Positions 8,104 to 17,918 of a DNA stretch of 64,000 bases are shown one piece after another. The notes beneath the pieces are model-generated. The model did no database searches. It saw only the letters and a list, made by a program, of their open reading frames with translations, and was not told where the DNA came from. Where the stretch lies: positions 6,724,501-6,788,500 of the forward strand of contig NZ_CP067102.1 of assembly GCF_016616885.1 (NCBI RefSeq), written 5' to 3'. Both the position numbers and the translations under genes were made by a program. The stretch is from Bradyrhizobium diazoefficiens. GTDB taxonomy: Bacteria; Pseudomonadota; Alphaproteobacteria; Rhizobiales; Xanthobacteraceae. Numbering within the stretch: position 1 is the stretch's first letter; each line of letters opens with the position of its first letter.

Positions 8104-8814
8104 ATGACCACCACGAATTCCGCCACCGCGCCTGCCGTCGTCTCCGGCACCACGCAGACCTCGTCGTCGTCCTCGTCGAGCTCGAGCCTGGGCTCGTCCA
8201 CGGGCGCGACGCTTGCCGGCAACTTCCAGACCTTTTTGACGCTGCTGACCACGCAGCTGAAGAACCAGAACCCGCTCGATCCGCTCGACACCAACCAGTT
8301 CACCCAGCAACTGGTGCAGTTCGCCGGCGTCGAGCAGCAGCTCAAGACCAACGACTCGCTGTCGCAGCTCGTCACGCTGCAGCAGACCACGCAGGCGACC
8401 CAGGCGCTGGGCTTCGTCGGCAAGACCGCCGTGGTCGACGGCACCACCGCGACCATGAAGAGTTCGTCGGCGACCTGGCATCTCAACGTGCCGACCAATG
8501 CGACCGTCGATATTTCGATCGCCAATTCCAGCGGCCAGACCGTGTTCACCGGCAAATATACCGCCGGTGCCGCCAGCGACGTTCCCTTCACCTGGAACGG
8601 CCAGGGCAATGACGGCACGCAATGGCCTGACGGCAAATACACGATCACGGCGACCGGCAAGGACGTCGCGAACAACAATGTCGGCATCGCCGCGCAGGTG
8701 CAGGGCACGGTGTCGTCCGTCGACCTGACCCAGTCGCCGCCGCTGCTTACCATCGACGGCCAGAGCTACACGCTGAGCCAGGTGAAGAGCATCGTCGCGA
8801 CCAGCAGCAATTAA
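8104..8814 (+). CDS. flgD: Flagellar hook assembly (capping) protein FlgD
   Basis: A 236-residue hook cap that helps polymerise FlgE subunits outside the cell. The conserved N-terminal block is FLTLLTTQLKNQNPLDPLDT, then QFTQQLVQFAGVEQQLKTN (about 40-82). A FlgD Ig-like/tudor C-terminal half follows, with YTAGAASDVPFTWNGQGNDG and WPDGKYTITATG. The first 35 residues are a Thr/Ser-rich tail used for type III export. The gene follows fliK closely and should belong to the same hook-building operon. A CACCTCT/AGAGGTG hairpin at 8831-8854 lies just after the stop. Confidence 0.93.
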   Translation: MTTTNSATAPAVVSGTTQTSSSSSSSSSLGSSTGATLAGNFQTFLTLLTTQLKNQNPLDPLDTNQFTQQLVQFAGVEQQLKTNDSLSQLVTLQQTTQATQALGFVGKTAVVDGTTATMKSSSATWHLNVPTNATVDISIANSSGQTVFTGKYTAGAASDVPFTWNGQGNDGTQWPDGKYTITATGKDVANNNVGIAAQVQGTVSSVDLTQSPPLLTIDGQSYTLSQVKSIVATSSN

Positions 8815-8926
8815 GGCGCGCGAGGTGCGCCACCTCTCCCTTTGAAAGAGGTGGATCCGAGTTCCGGGCTCGCGCTAGCCCGTCAAAGTCATTCGGCGTT
8901 AGTAAAGTACTTACGAACACCCCCCT

Positions 8927-8962
8927 CGGCCCGCTGAAATTGCGTTTTCAGCCCCCGGGCCG
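8927..8962. other. Strong stem-loop between flgD and sciP
   Basis: CGGCCCGCTGAAA (8927-8939) can pair with TTTTCAGcccccGGGCCG (8945-8962) over about 12 base pairs with one bulge and a short loop. No T-run follows, so it is not a classical terminator. It may end the fliK-flgD transcript by another route or sit in a long sciP leader. Confidence 0.45.
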
Positions 8963-9081
8963 ACCGCGTTCCCGCAAGTTTCAACGAGAATTGTATTGAA
9001 GCCTTAGGCTTAGCGGATTTTTAAGCCGGCATGCGTAGGGTCGTGAAGTGAGTTCAGTGGTTGAGAGTTTGTGAGTACGCC

Positions 9082-9357
9082 ATGACAGAACCCCATCGCC
9101 CGAGGGTAAAATACGTCATCGGGCCGGACGGCAGTCCGCTGACGATTGCAGATCTGCCCGCACCCGGCACGAAACGCTGGGTCATCCGCCGCAAGGCCGA
9201 AGTCGTCGCTGCCGTTCGTGGCGGACTTCTCTCGCTCGAGGAGGCCTGCAGCCGGTACACCCTGACGGTTGACGAATTCCTCTCCTGGCAGTTTTCCATC
9301 GACCAGCACGGTCTGGCGGGCCTTCGCACCACCCGCATCCAGCAATATCGCCAGTAA
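9082..9357 (+). CDS. sciP: DUF1153 protein, SciP-type CtrA inhibitor
   Basis: A 91-residue basic DNA-binding protein. The family core RWVIRRKAEVVAAVRGGLLS (about 34-53) and EEACSRYTLTVDEFLSWQ is a helix-turn-helix. In Caulobacter, SciP binds CtrA and blocks its recruitment of RNA polymerase at flagellar and cell-cycle promoters, and may bind DNA directly. The ATG at 9082 is chosen because the conserved sequence starts right after it. Position inside a flagellar cluster, directly before fliF, fits that role. Function in this organism is inferred from the family. Confidence 0.82.
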   Translation: MTEPHRPRVKYVIGPDGSPLTIADLPAPGTKRWVIRRKAEVVAAVRGGLLSLEEACSRYTLTVDEFLSWQFSIDQHGLAGLRTTRIQQYRQ

Positions 9358-9385
9358 GCGATCCGGAAATCTGCTGCTTTTGACG

Positions 9386-9419
9386 AAAATCGGCCCCGCA
9401 CTGCGAGGCCGATTTTTTT
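9386..9419 (+). terminator. Rho-independent terminator after sciP
   Basis: AAAATCGGCC (9386-9395) pairs with GGCCGATTTT (9407-9416), the short inner part CGCA/TGCG also pairs, and seven T's follow. It lies 29 bp after the sciP stop codon and before fliF, so sciP is probably its own transcription unit. Confidence 0.9.
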
Positions 9420-9430
9420 CATGTTTGCTT

Positions 9431-9472
9431 TTGGCACTACTTTTGTCCCAGCTCTTAATCTTCGTTAACCAT
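9431..9472 (+). promoter_or_regulatory. Putative sigma54 promoter and CtrA box before fliF
   Basis: TTGGCACTACTTTTGTC (9431-9447) has the GG dinucleotide at 9433-9434 and, exactly 10 nt later, GT where sigma54 promoters have GC. This is a near match to the -24/-12 consensus. Just downstream TTAA (9455-9458) and TTAACCAT (9465-9472) are spaced by 6 nt, resembling the CtrA motif TTAA-N7-TTAAC; TTAACCAT is a common CtrA half-site in rhizobia. Both are sequence matches only. Confidence 0.5.
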
Positions 9473-9548
9473 ATCGAAACCATCACCTAGGCAATAATTG
9501 CCCACTCGGCCGCTCTTGGAATGCGGGTCGAAGCTTCGGGGCGGTTGC

Positions 9549-11162
9549 TTGCAAGGTCTTGCGGACTTTTTAAAAGGTATCGGCGCCGCTCGCTTCGGGG
9601 CGATGATCGCGGTCACCGCCGCGCTCGTCGGCTTCTTTGCCTTCGTCATCATGCGCGTCACCACGCCGCAGATGACGACGCTGTTCACCGACCTGTCGGT
9701 CGAGGATTCCTCCGGCATTATCAAAGACCTGGAACGCCAGGGCATCCAGTTCGAGCTGCGCAATGAAGGCAGCATCATCATGGTGCCCAAAGACAAGGTC
9801 ACCCGTCTGCGGATGAAGCTCGCCGAGGGCGGCCTGCCCAAGGGCGGCGGCATCGGCTATGAAGTCTTCGACAAGTCGGACGCGCTCGGCACCACCTCTT
9901 TCGTCCAGAATATCAATCACTTGCGTGCGCTGGAGGGCGAGCTCGCCCGCACCATCCGCGCCATCGACCGGATCCAGGCCGCCCGCGTCCATCTGGTGCT
10001 GCCGGAGCGTCCGCTGTTCTCGCGCGAGGCGCCGGAGCCATCGGCCTCGATCGTGGTCCGGGTCCGCGGCTCGCTCGAAGCCCAGCAGATCCGCGCCATC
10101 CGCCACCTCGTCGCCTCCGCTGTCAACGGGTTGAAGCCGCAGCGGGTCTCGATCGTCGACGAAGCCGGCCAGCTGCTCGCCGACGGTGCCGCGACCGATC
10201 CGGAGCAGGCGCTCGGCGACGAGCGCCGCACCACCTTCGAGAAGCGGATGCGCAAGCAGGTCGAGGACATCGTCTCCTCCGTGGTCGGCTCGGGCCGCGC
10301 CCGCGTCCAGCTCTCCGCCGATTTCGACTTCAACAAGGTCACCCAGACCTCGGACAAGTTCGATCCCGAAGGCCGCGTGCTGCGCTCGACCCAGACCCGC
10401 GAAGAGCAGAGCATGACCGCCGACAATAACGGCCAGGTCACGGTCAACAACGAGCTCCCCGGCCAGCAGCAGAACAGCGGCCCGGCGGCGAAGGACCAGA
10501 GCAAGAAGACCGAAGAGACCAACAATTACGAGATCTCCCGCACCACCAAGACCGAAGTGACCGAGGCCGGCCGGGTCAACCGCATCTCGGTCGCGGTGCT
10601 GGTCGACGGCATCTACACCAAGAACGACAAGGGCGAGCTCGCCTACACCGACCGCACCAAGGAGCAACTCGACCGCATCGCCACCCTGGTGCGCTCGGCG
10701 ATCGGCTTCGACCAGAAGCGCGGCGACCAGGTCGAGGTCGTCAATCTGCGCTTTGCCGACGCCCCCTCCACCGCCCCGATCGCCGAGCCAAGCGGCTTCC
10801 TGGGCGCGCTGCAGTTCACCAAGGACGACGTCATGTACTTCGTCGAGCTCGGCGTGATGATGCTGCTCGGCCTGGTCGTGATGTTCATGGTGATCCGCCC
10901 GCTGGTGAAGCGCATCCTCGCCTCCGACGAAGTCGCCGCCGCCATCTCCGGCGTGCTCTCCGGCCCCTCCGCCTCGGAGGAAGCCGCGCCGGCCGCCGGC
11001 CAGGCGCTGCTGCCGAGCGGCGCCGCCAGCGCAATCGACGTCGCCACCATCCAGGGCCAGGTCCACGCCCAGTCCGTTCATCGCGTCGGCGAGCTCGCCG
11101 AGCGCAACCCCAACGAAACCGTCGCCATCATTCGTCAATGGCTGACCGAACCCGCGAAATAA
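9549..11162 (+). CDS. fliF: Flagellar MS-ring protein FliF
   Basis: About 537 residues; forms the inner-membrane MS ring that holds the export gate and rotor. The first membrane helix (FGAMIAVTAALVGFFAFVIM) is near residues 16-35 and the second (MYFVELGVMMLLGLVVMFMV) near 428-447. The family signature ALEGELARTIRAIDRIQAAR is followed by VHLVLPERPLF. A C-terminal tail after the second helix binds FliG. The TTG at 9549 (LQGLADFLKGIG) is the most plausible start; an in-frame TTG at 9498 would add a 17-residue, family-unlike extension. First gene of fliF-fliG-fliH-fliN-flbD. Confidence 0.95.
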   Translation: MQGLADFLKGIGAARFGAMIAVTAALVGFFAFVIMRVTTPQMTTLFTDLSVEDSSGIIKDLERQGIQFELRNEGSIIMVPKDKVTRLRMKLAEGGLPKGGGIGYEVFDKSDALGTTSFVQNINHLRALEGELARTIRAIDRIQAARVHLVLPERPLFSREAPEPSASIVVRVRGSLEAQQIRAIRHLVASAVNGLKPQRVSIVDEAGQLLADGAATDPEQALGDERRTTFEKRMRKQVEDIVSSVVGSGRARVQLSADFDFNKVTQTSDKFDPEGRVLRSTQTREEQSMTADNNGQVTVNNELPGQQQNSGPAAKDQSKKTEETNNYEISRTTKTEVTEAGRVNRISVAVLVDGIYTKNDKGELAYTDRTKEQLDRIATLVRSAIGFDQKRGDQVEVVNLRFADAPSTAPIAEPSGFLGALQFTKDDVMYFVELGVMMLLGLVVMFMVIRPLVKRILASDEVAAAISGVLSGPSASEEAAPAAGQALLPSGAASAIDVATIQGQVHAQSVHRVGELAERNPNETVAIIRQWLTEPAK

Positions 11163-11179
11163 TCGAGAAGTGAACTGAC

Positions 11180-12277
11180 ATGGCCGCCAGCTTGCAGAAC
11201 GCCAACTCCAACGACATCACCAGCGTGATCTCCACGCTCGGTCAGCGTGCCGGCACCCGCGCAGCGGCCGGCGCCAAGGCCGAAGCGGTGGCGGGGCCGA
11301 AGCGCGCCGCGATCCTGATGCTGGCGCTCGGCGAGCAATATGGCGGCAAGATCTGGTCGCTGCTCGACGACGACGAGGTGCGTCAGCTGTCGCTGGAAAT
11401 GTCGACGCTCGGCACCGTCGAGGTCGACACGGTGGAGGACATGCTGCTCGAATTCGTCTCGCGCATGTCGGCTTCCGGCGCGCTGATGGGCAATTTCGAC
11501 GCCACCGAGCGCCTGCTCCAGCAATATCTGGCGCCCGAGCGCGTCAACGGCATCATGGACGAGATCCGCGGACCTGCCGGCCGCAACATGTGGGAGAAGC
11601 TGTCCAACGTGCAGGAAGAGGTTCTCGCCAACTACCTCAAGAACGAATATCCGCAGACCATCGCGGTGGTGCTGTCGAAGCTCAAGCCTGAGCATGCCGC
11701 GCGCGTGCTCGGCATCTTCCCCGAGGACCTCGCGCTCGATGTCGTCAATCGCATGCTGAAGATGGAGGCGGTGCAGAAGGAGGTGATCGAGAGCGTGGAG
11801 AAGACGCTGCGCACCGAGTTCATGTCCAATCTGTCGCAGACCCGCCGCCGCGACGCCCACGAGGTGATGGCGGAAATCTTCAACAATTTCGACCGCCAGA
11901 CCGAAACCCGCTTCATCACCTCGCTGGAAGAGGACAACCGCGAGTCCGCCGAGCGGATCAAGGCGCTGATGTTCACCTTCGACGACCTCGTGAAGCTCGA
12001 TTCCGGCTCGGCCCAGACGCTGATGCGCAACGTCGACAAGGACAAGCTCGGCGTGGCGCTGAAGAGCGCCAACGAGGACGTCCGCAACTTCTTCTTCGGC
12101 AACATGTCCTCGCGCGCGGCCAAGATGCTGCAGGACGACATGGCCGCGATGGGCCCGGTGCGCTTGCGCGACGTCGACGAGGCCCAGGCTCTGCTGGTCA
12201 ATCTCGCAAAGGACCTCGCCGCTAAGGGCGAGATCATGCTGACCAAGAACCGCGCTGACGACGAACTGGTGTATTGA
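11180..12277 (+). CDS. fliG: Flagellar motor switch protein FliG
   Basis: A 365-residue rotor protein that links FliF to FliM/FliN and interacts with the stator. The EHPQ-type motif appears as [20 protein letters not shown] in the middle domain, and the C-terminal torque helix region contains [19 protein letters not shown] and [16 protein letters not shown]. The N-terminal FliF-binding domain contains [17 protein letters not shown]. Length is normal, and about 20 extra N-terminal residues are low-complexity. Its stop overlaps the fliH start (TGATG), indicating translational coupling. Confidence 0.97.
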   Translation: MAASLQNANSNDITSVISTLGQRAGTRAAAGAKAEAVAGPKRAAILMLALGEQYGGKIWSLLDDDEVRQLSLEMSTLGTVEVDTVEDMLLEFVSRMSASGALMGNFDATERLLQQYLAPERVNGIMDEIRGPAGRNMWEKLSNVQEEVLANYLKNEYPQTIAVVLSKLKPEHAARVLGIFPEDLALDVVNRMLKMEAVQKEVIESVEKTLRTEFMSNLSQTRRRDAHEVMAEIFNNFDRQTETRFITSLEEDNRESAERIKALMFTFDDLVKLDSGSAQTLMRNVDKDKLGVALKSANEDVRNFFFGNMSSRAAKMLQDDMAAMGPVRLRDVDEAQALLVNLAKDLAAKGEIMLTKNRADDELVY

Positions 12278-12897
12278 TGGGCGCTCCGGCCAAATTCCTG
12301 TTCGATACCGACTTCGCCGCGCCCGACCGGACGCGCGAGAAGGCCGCGACCGCGGCCGAGATCGCGCAGAAGGTCGCGGAAGCCGAAGCGCGCGCCTATC
12401 AGGACGGCTTTGCCGCGGGCCAGCGCGAGGCCAAGGCCGAGAGCGACCGCCGCGTCGCGCTCGCCATGGAAGAGATCAATATCGCGATCCGGGGCATCGC
12501 CTCCGGCATCGGCAATATCGAGAGCAAGATGGAGACCGAGGCGGTCGACGTTGCGGTCGCGGTCGCACGCAAGCTCTGCGCCGACCTGGTCGCGGCCGAG
12601 CCGCTCGGCGAGATCATGGCGCTGGTCAAGGATTGCTTCTCGCATCTGGTCGCGACGCCGCATCTCGTCGTCCGCATCAACGACGCGCTCTACGACAGCG
12701 CGCGCGAAAAGATCGAGCGGCTCGCCAAGCAGAGCGGCTTCGAAGGACGGCTGGTGATCCTGGCCGAGCCCGAAATTGCCACCGGCGACTGCCGGATCGA
12801 ATGGGCCGATGGCGGCGTCGTGCTGGAGCGCAGTGCCATCGCGGCCAAGATCGACGACATGGTCGGACGCTATATCGCGTCTCGCAGGGGGAACTAA
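12277..12897 (+). CDS. fliH: Flagellar export regulator FliH
   Basis: A 206-residue homologue of FliH, which holds the FliI ATPase and docks it at the C ring. The N-terminal third is charged and helical (EKAATAAEIAQKVAEAEARA), followed by AYQDGFAAGQREAKAES, typical of FliH/YscL stalks. The C-terminal domain has VDVAVAVARKLCADL and IEWADGGVVLER. The ATG at 12277 overlaps the fliG stop; a TTG one codon earlier is less likely. No fliI is adjacent in this window, so the partner ATPase must be encoded elsewhere. Confidence 0.88.
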   Translation: MGAPAKFLFDTDFAAPDRTREKAATAAEIAQKVAEAEARAYQDGFAAGQREAKAESDRRVALAMEEINIAIRGIASGIGNIESKMETEAVDVAVAVARKLCADLVAAEPLGEIMALVKDCFSHLVATPHLVVRINDALYDSAREKIERLAKQSGFEGRLVILAEPEIATGDCRIEWADGGVVLERSAIAAKIDDMVGRYIASRRGN

Positions 12898-12900
12898 GCC

Positions 12901-13251
12901 ATGAGCGACAACGACGGACAGGTCCCGCTGCCCGACCTCAACGGCCCATTGCCGCCGACCGGCACCGATGTGAGCTACAACGAGGACGAATATGCCTCGC
13001 GCGTCGCCGCCGACCTCGAGGCCGTCTTCGACGTGCCGGTGCAGGTCTCGGCCGTGCTCGGCCGCTCCAAGATGGACGTCGGCGAGCTGTTGAAGCTCGG
13101 GCCCGGCACCGTGCTGGAGCTCGACCGCCGCGTCGGCGAGGCCATCGACATTTACGTCAACAACAAGCTCGTCGCCCGCGGCGAGGTGGTGCTGGTCGAG
13201 GACAAGCTCGGCGTGACCATGACGGAAATCATCAGGACGGAACGCGGCTAG
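12901..13251 (+). CDS. fliN: Flagellar motor switch protein FliN
   Basis: A 116-residue C-ring protein with one SpoA domain: DVPVQVSAVLGRSKMDVGEL, then LGPGTVLELDR, EAIDIYVNNKLVARGEVV and DKLGVTMTEI (about residues 37-113). FliN binds FliM and helps switch rotation and recruit export substrates. It starts three bases after the fliH stop. The N-terminal 30 residues are acidic and Pro-rich. fliM is not in the window. Confidence 0.95.
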   Translation: MSDNDGQVPLPDLNGPLPPTGTDVSYNEDEYASRVAADLEAVFDVPVQVSAVLGRSKMDVGELLKLGPGTVLELDRRVGEAIDIYVNNKLVARGEVVLVEDKLGVTMTEIIRTERG

Positions 13252-13260
13252 GCTTTTTTG

Positions 13261-13306
13261 AGCATGATCTTGTCGGAAAACCGCTTCGCACTTTTCGAGA
13301 TCATGC
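13261..13306. repeat. Palindromic repeat (AGCATGATC...GATCATGC family)
   Basis: AGCATGATC at 13261-13269 is mirrored by GATCATGC at 13299-13306, with CGGAAAACCG and CGCACTTTTCG inside. A related copy with the same gcggaaaaccg-ttcgcacttttcc core lies at 45976-46014. It falls between fliN and flbD and could reduce read-through, though the two genes may still share a transcript. Confidence 0.75.
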
Positions 13307-13354
13307 GCACAGGAATAAAGCGCGGCAGCGCGAACAGACGGACAGGAGACTGAC

Positions 13355-14740
<1,386 letters not shown>

Positions 14741-14762
14741 GCGGCCCCACGCTTGTTGAAAG

Positions 14763-14794
14763 AATGCCCGGGCTGGTCCCGGGCATTTTCTTTC
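14763..14794 (+). terminator. Rho-independent terminator after flbD
   Basis: AATGCCCGGG (14763-14772) pairs perfectly with CCCGGGCATT (14778-14787) around a 5-nt loop, followed by a T-rich run (ttctttc). It lies 23 bp after the flbD stop and closes the flagellar block. A half-copy of the ggattgcttcgcttcgctcg repeat (14796-14823) follows. Confidence 0.85.
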
Positions 14795-14923
14795 GGGATT
14801 GCTTCGCTTCGCTCGCAATGACGGGCCTCAACAGCATCCTTCGCATAACCGGGCCGCGCCACGTGACTAGGCCATCGCGAGGCCAGGCCCTATAAGCCGC
14901 ATGAGGCCCACGCGAGGAACCAC

Positions 14924-16072
14924 ATGTCTGAAGCTCAAATCACGGATTGGCTGGCGTCGCAGCGGCAGGCGATGATCGATCTGTTGCGCGACGTCGTGAA
15001 CATCGATTCCGGGTCCTATGACAAGGAGGGCGTCGATGCGGTCGGTGCGCGGTTCGAGCAGCACTTTGCCGAGCACGGCATTCCCTCGCGCCGGGAGAGC
15101 CACGGCACGTTTGGCGACGCGCTCCACGCCGAAGTGGCAAAGCCCGGCAGCAACGAGAAGCCGGTGCTGTTGATGGGGCATCGCGACACCGTGTTCGGCA
15201 AGGGCGAGGCCGGACGGCGCCCGTTCGCGATCAAGGACGGCCGCGCCTACGGACCCGGCGTCGCCGACATGAAGGCCGGTCTCGTCATGAACGTGTTCGT
15301 GGCCACCGCCTTCCACAAATTCGGCGGCTCACCGCATCCGATCAAGGTGCTGATCACCTCGGACGAGGAGATCGGCTCGCCATCGTCGCGGCCGGTGATC
15401 GAGCGCGAAGGACGCGCCGCGCGCGCGGTGTTCAACTCCGAGCCAGGCCGCCCTACGGGCAATGTCGTCACCAGCCGCAAGGGCGGCATCTTCATGCATA
15501 TGGCCGTCACCGGCAAGGCGGCGCATTCCGGTGCCAATTTTGCCGCGGGCATCAGCGCGATCGGCGAGCTCGCGCACAAGATCATCCAGATCCACGCGCT
15601 GACCGACCTCACCAAGGGCATCACACTCAATGTCGGCCTCGTCTCAGGCGGCCAGTCGGTCAACACGACCGCTCCTTACGCCGAGGGACAGATCGACATG
15701 CGCTATGTCGATCCGAAGGACCGCGCCACCGTGATGGCCGAGATCGAGCGGATCATCGCGACGCCTTACGTGCCCGGCACCAGCGCGACGTTGACGATCA
15801 AGGGCGAGTTCGTGCCGGTGGTGCAGAGCGAGGCTTCCAAGGCCCTGTTCGAAAACTATCAGGCCGCGGCGAAACAGGCCGGCCTCGCCACGCTGCAAGG
15901 CGAGTTCTCCGGTGGCTGCGCCGATTCCGGCTTCACGGCGGCGGTCGGCACGCCGACGATCTGCGGCGTCGGACCGGTCGGCGGTCTCGCACATACGCCG
16001 GAGGAATATCTCGAGCTCGACAGCATCGTGCCGCGGGCGCAGACGCTGGCGCTGGCGATCTTGCGGGGGTGA
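14924..16072 (+). CDS. M20-family metallopeptidase (glutamate carboxypeptidase-like)
   Basis: A 382-residue dinuclear zinc hydrolase. Visible metal and catalytic motifs are MGHRDTVF (His ligand and Asp), GPGVADMKAG (bridging Asp), SDEEIGSPSSR (general base Glu and ligand Glu), NSEPG (ligand region) and HTPEEYLELDS (last His ligand). The dimerisation lid contains GKAAHSGANF. Members cleave C-terminal Glu, peptides or N-acyl amino acids; the closest named type is carboxypeptidase G2-like. No signal peptide, so cytoplasmic. Stands alone after the flbD terminator. The substrate cannot be read from the sequence. Confidence 0.9.
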   Translation: MSEAQITDWLASQRQAMIDLLRDVVNIDSGSYDKEGVDAVGARFEQHFAEHGIPSRRESHGTFGDALHAEVAKPGSNEKPVLLMGHRDTVFGKGEAGRRPFAIKDGRAYGPGVADMKAGLVMNVFVATAFHKFGGSPHPIKVLITSDEEIGSPSSRPVIEREGRAARAVFNSEPGRPTGNVVTSRKGGIFMHMAVTGKAAHSGANFAAGISAIGELAHKIIQIHALTDLTKGITLNVGLVSGGQSVNTTAPYAEGQIDMRYVDPKDRATVMAEIERIIATPYVPGTSATLTIKGEFVPVVQSEASKALFENYQAAAKQAGLATLQGEFSGGCADSGFTAAVGTPTICGVGPVGGLAHTPEEYLELDSIVPRAQTLALAILRG

Positions 16073-16092
16073 AGGTGCCACGGTGACGGTCC

Positions 16093-16188
16093 CGTAGGGT
16101 GGGCGAAGCGAAGCGTGCCCACCACCAATCCTTTCGCCATGCCGAGGGATGGTGGGCACGGCGCGAGTGCGCCTTTGCCCACCCTACG
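16093..16188. repeat. Palindromic repeat (CGTAGGGTGGGC family)
   Basis: CGTAGGGTGGGC (16093-16104) is exactly mirrored by GCCCACCCTACG (16177-16188), and CGTGCCCACCA pairs with TGGTGGGCACG inside. The right half of the same repeat is found alone at 52083-52119. It sits between convergent genes. Confidence 0.8.
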
Positions 16189-16202
16189 AGACCTCTCAAG
16201 TT

Positions 16203-16364
16203 CTACGAATAACTCGGCGCGTCGGGCTTGCGGAAAATGTGGATGGGATCGCCCGGCACGAACGGCTGGCCACGGAACATCGCATAGGCATAGAGAGCGA
16301 GATACACGATCGCCAGCGCGCCGACGGCATAGAAGGCCCAGGTCCCGACGCGCTTCATCATCAT
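16203..16364 (-). CDS. Small single-span membrane protein (53 aa)
   Basis: A short open frame starting with three Met codons. It begins MMMKRVGTWAFYAVGALAIV, continues through a hydrophobic run ending near AYAMF, and then has a short polar tail (PGDPIHIFRKPDAPSYS). One transmembrane helix covers about residues 9-28, with a basic N-terminus. GGAG lies 5-10 nt upstream of the start codons. Codon use has the window's usual GC-rich third positions. It lies downstream of the flavin reductase gene on the same strand, about 95 bp after it. Function unknown. Confidence 0.55.
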   Translation of the reverse strand: MMMKRVGTWAFYAVGALAIVYLALYAYAMFRGQPFVPGDPIHIFRKPDAPSYS

Positions 16365-16460
16365 CTCGCTCCGTTGCCTCCAGATACGGGAGGCTCAGGA
16401 ACGGCTTCTAGAGCGATGAGGGAGAAAAGGCCAGCCTGCGCAGCTTGATGCCTGCGGCGA

Positions 16461-17042
16461 TCAAGCGCCGCGCAAGCTGCGCGCGGGAACGCTGACTTCC
16501 GCGAGCCTTGCGGCGTCCTCGTCCTGGTCCACCGCTACATACTGGCCGTGCCAATAGGCGAGCGCAGCCGTCCGGAGCGAGTTCTTGATGTCCCTGACGC
16601 GGCCGATGACGATGCCGTGCGAGTGCCGCTCGACGATCTCCTCGACCTCGCAATCGACGGCGGACAACGCGCCGACCAGCAGCGGCACGCCGGAGACGGC
16701 CGTGACCCACTGGGCGCCGGCGAAACGATCGGCCCACTTCAGGCCACCCTTGCCGGCAAAGCGTTCGGCGACATCGAGCTGATCGGCTGCGAGAATGTTC
16801 ACGCCGAAGGCACCGTGGCGGCGGATCAGCGGGAATGACGAGGCATCGCGGTTGATGCTGACGATCAGCGTCGGCGGATCGACCGACAGCGATGTTACTG
16901 ATGTAACCGTCATGCCGGTGATGTCCCTGCCCCGACCGGCGGTGATGACGCTGACGCCGCCGGTGAGGTGGCGCATGGCGCCGCGGAAATCGGCGGACGA
17001 GACGGGAATTTCAGTCATGAGATCGCGCGGGACAACATTCAT
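16461..17042 (-). CDS. Flavin reductase (FMN-binding, split-barrel type)
   Basis: A 193-residue flavin reductase-like protein: FRGAMRHLTGGVSVITAG, then GMTVTSVTSLSVDPPTLIVSI (FMN-binding segment), GVNILAADQLDVAERFAG, and the C-terminal HGIVIGRVRDI and YWHGQYVAV. Such enzymes reduce FMN with NAD(P)H and hand FMNH2 to a monooxygenase. Standing 32 bp after ssuB in the ssu operon, it probably supplies SsuD. It is not the flavodoxin-like SsuE of E. coli but an analogue of the HpaC/DszD family. The ATG at 17042 follows GGGGAG at a good distance. Confidence 0.85.
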   Translation of the reverse strand: MNVVPRDLMTEIPVSSADFRGAMRHLTGGVSVITAGRGRDITGMTVTSVTSLSVDPPTLIVSINRDASSFPLIRRHGAFGVNILAADQLDVAERFAGKGGLKWADRFAGAQWVTAVSGVPLLVGALSAVDCEVEEIVERHSHGIVIGRVRDIKNSLRTAALAYWHGQYVAVDQDEDAARLAEVSVPARSLRGA

Positions 17043-17074
17043 GGCATGCTCCCCGAAGCGGGGTTCCCTTCTAT

Positions 17075-17911
17075 TTAGGTGCGATCGTCCGGCGATAAAA
17101 GATGGCTCAGGATCGAGCCTTCGAGGCCAGCAAGCTCGACCGAGCCACGCGCACGCGGCCGGGCGGTGTTAACCATGACATCGTGCGCGATCCGGCCCTC
17201 GTCGATCACCAGCACCCGGTCGGCGAGCGCGACCGCTTCGGAAACGTCGTGGGTCACCAGGATCGCGGTAAAGCCCTGGTCGCGCCAGACCCGCTCCAAG
17301 AGCCGCTGCATCGAGATCCGGGTCAGCGCATCGAGCGCGCCGAGGGGTTCATCGAAGGCCAGCACTCGCGGATGGGAGACCAGCGCGCGGGCCAGTGCGA
17401 CGCGCTGCTTCTGGCCGCCCGACAGCACCGAGGGCCATTGGTCACGCTTGTCGACGAGCCCGACCTCGGTGAGCGCCTTCTCCGCACGCGACTGCGCGTC
17501 ATCGGAGGCACGATCGCAGCCGAGACCGACCTCGACATTGGACAGCACCCGCGCCCAGGGCAACAGCCGCGGCTCCTGGAACATCACGCGGATATCTTCT
17601 GCCTGGACCTCGTCACCAAAACTGATGCTGCCGGCGTCGATCTTTTCCAGGCCGGCGATGAGGCGCAGCAGCGTGCTCTTGCCGCAGCCGCTCTTGCCGA
17701 CGATCGCGACGAACTGGCCGGCCGGAATGTGCAGATCGATACCGCGCAGCACCTCGTTGTCGCCGAAGGATTTGCGCAGGCCCCGGATGTTGAGCGGCAG
17801 GCCACTCACATGCAGCGGCCGCTCCTCGCGCGCCACCCGGGCGTGAGATGCAAAATTGGCGCGGCTGGCGAGTTCGGTCTCGGGAAGGGACGTACGAAGC
17901 GCTGTCTGCAT
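17075..17911 (-). CDS. ssuB: Aliphatic sulfonate ABC transporter ATPase SsuB
   Basis: A 278-residue ABC ATPase with all core motifs: Walker [11 protein letters not shown] (71-80), Q-loop in [11 protein letters not shown], signature [15 protein letters not shown], Walker [13 protein letters not shown] and switch His in LVTHDVSEA. The QEPRLLPW motif is typical of the nitrate/sulfonate/taurine subfamily. It energises uptake of sulfonates across the inner membrane with SsuC. It starts 7 bp after the ssuC stop. The N-terminal 35 residues before the ABC domain are variable, so a later start is possible. Confidence 0.93.
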   Translation of the reverse strand: MQTALRTSLPETELASRANFASHARVAREERPLHVSGLPLNIRGLRKSFGDNEVLRGIDLHIPAGQFVAIVGKSGCGKSTLLRLIAGLEKIDAGSISFGDEVQAEDIRVMFQEPRLLPWARVLSNVEVGLGCDRASDDAQSRAEKALTEVGLVDKRDQWPSVLSGGQKQRVALARALVSHPRVLAFDEPLGALDALTRISMQRLLERVWRDQGFTAILVTHDVSEAVALADRVLVIDEGRIAHDVMVNTARPRARGSVELAGLEGSILSHLLSPDDRT

Positions 17912-17918
17912 GTCACTC

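Noticed and set aside
9570..11138. Long open frame on the - strand opposite fliF
   Set aside because: Shadow of the GC-rich third positions of fliF; its translation is low-complexity without family likeness.
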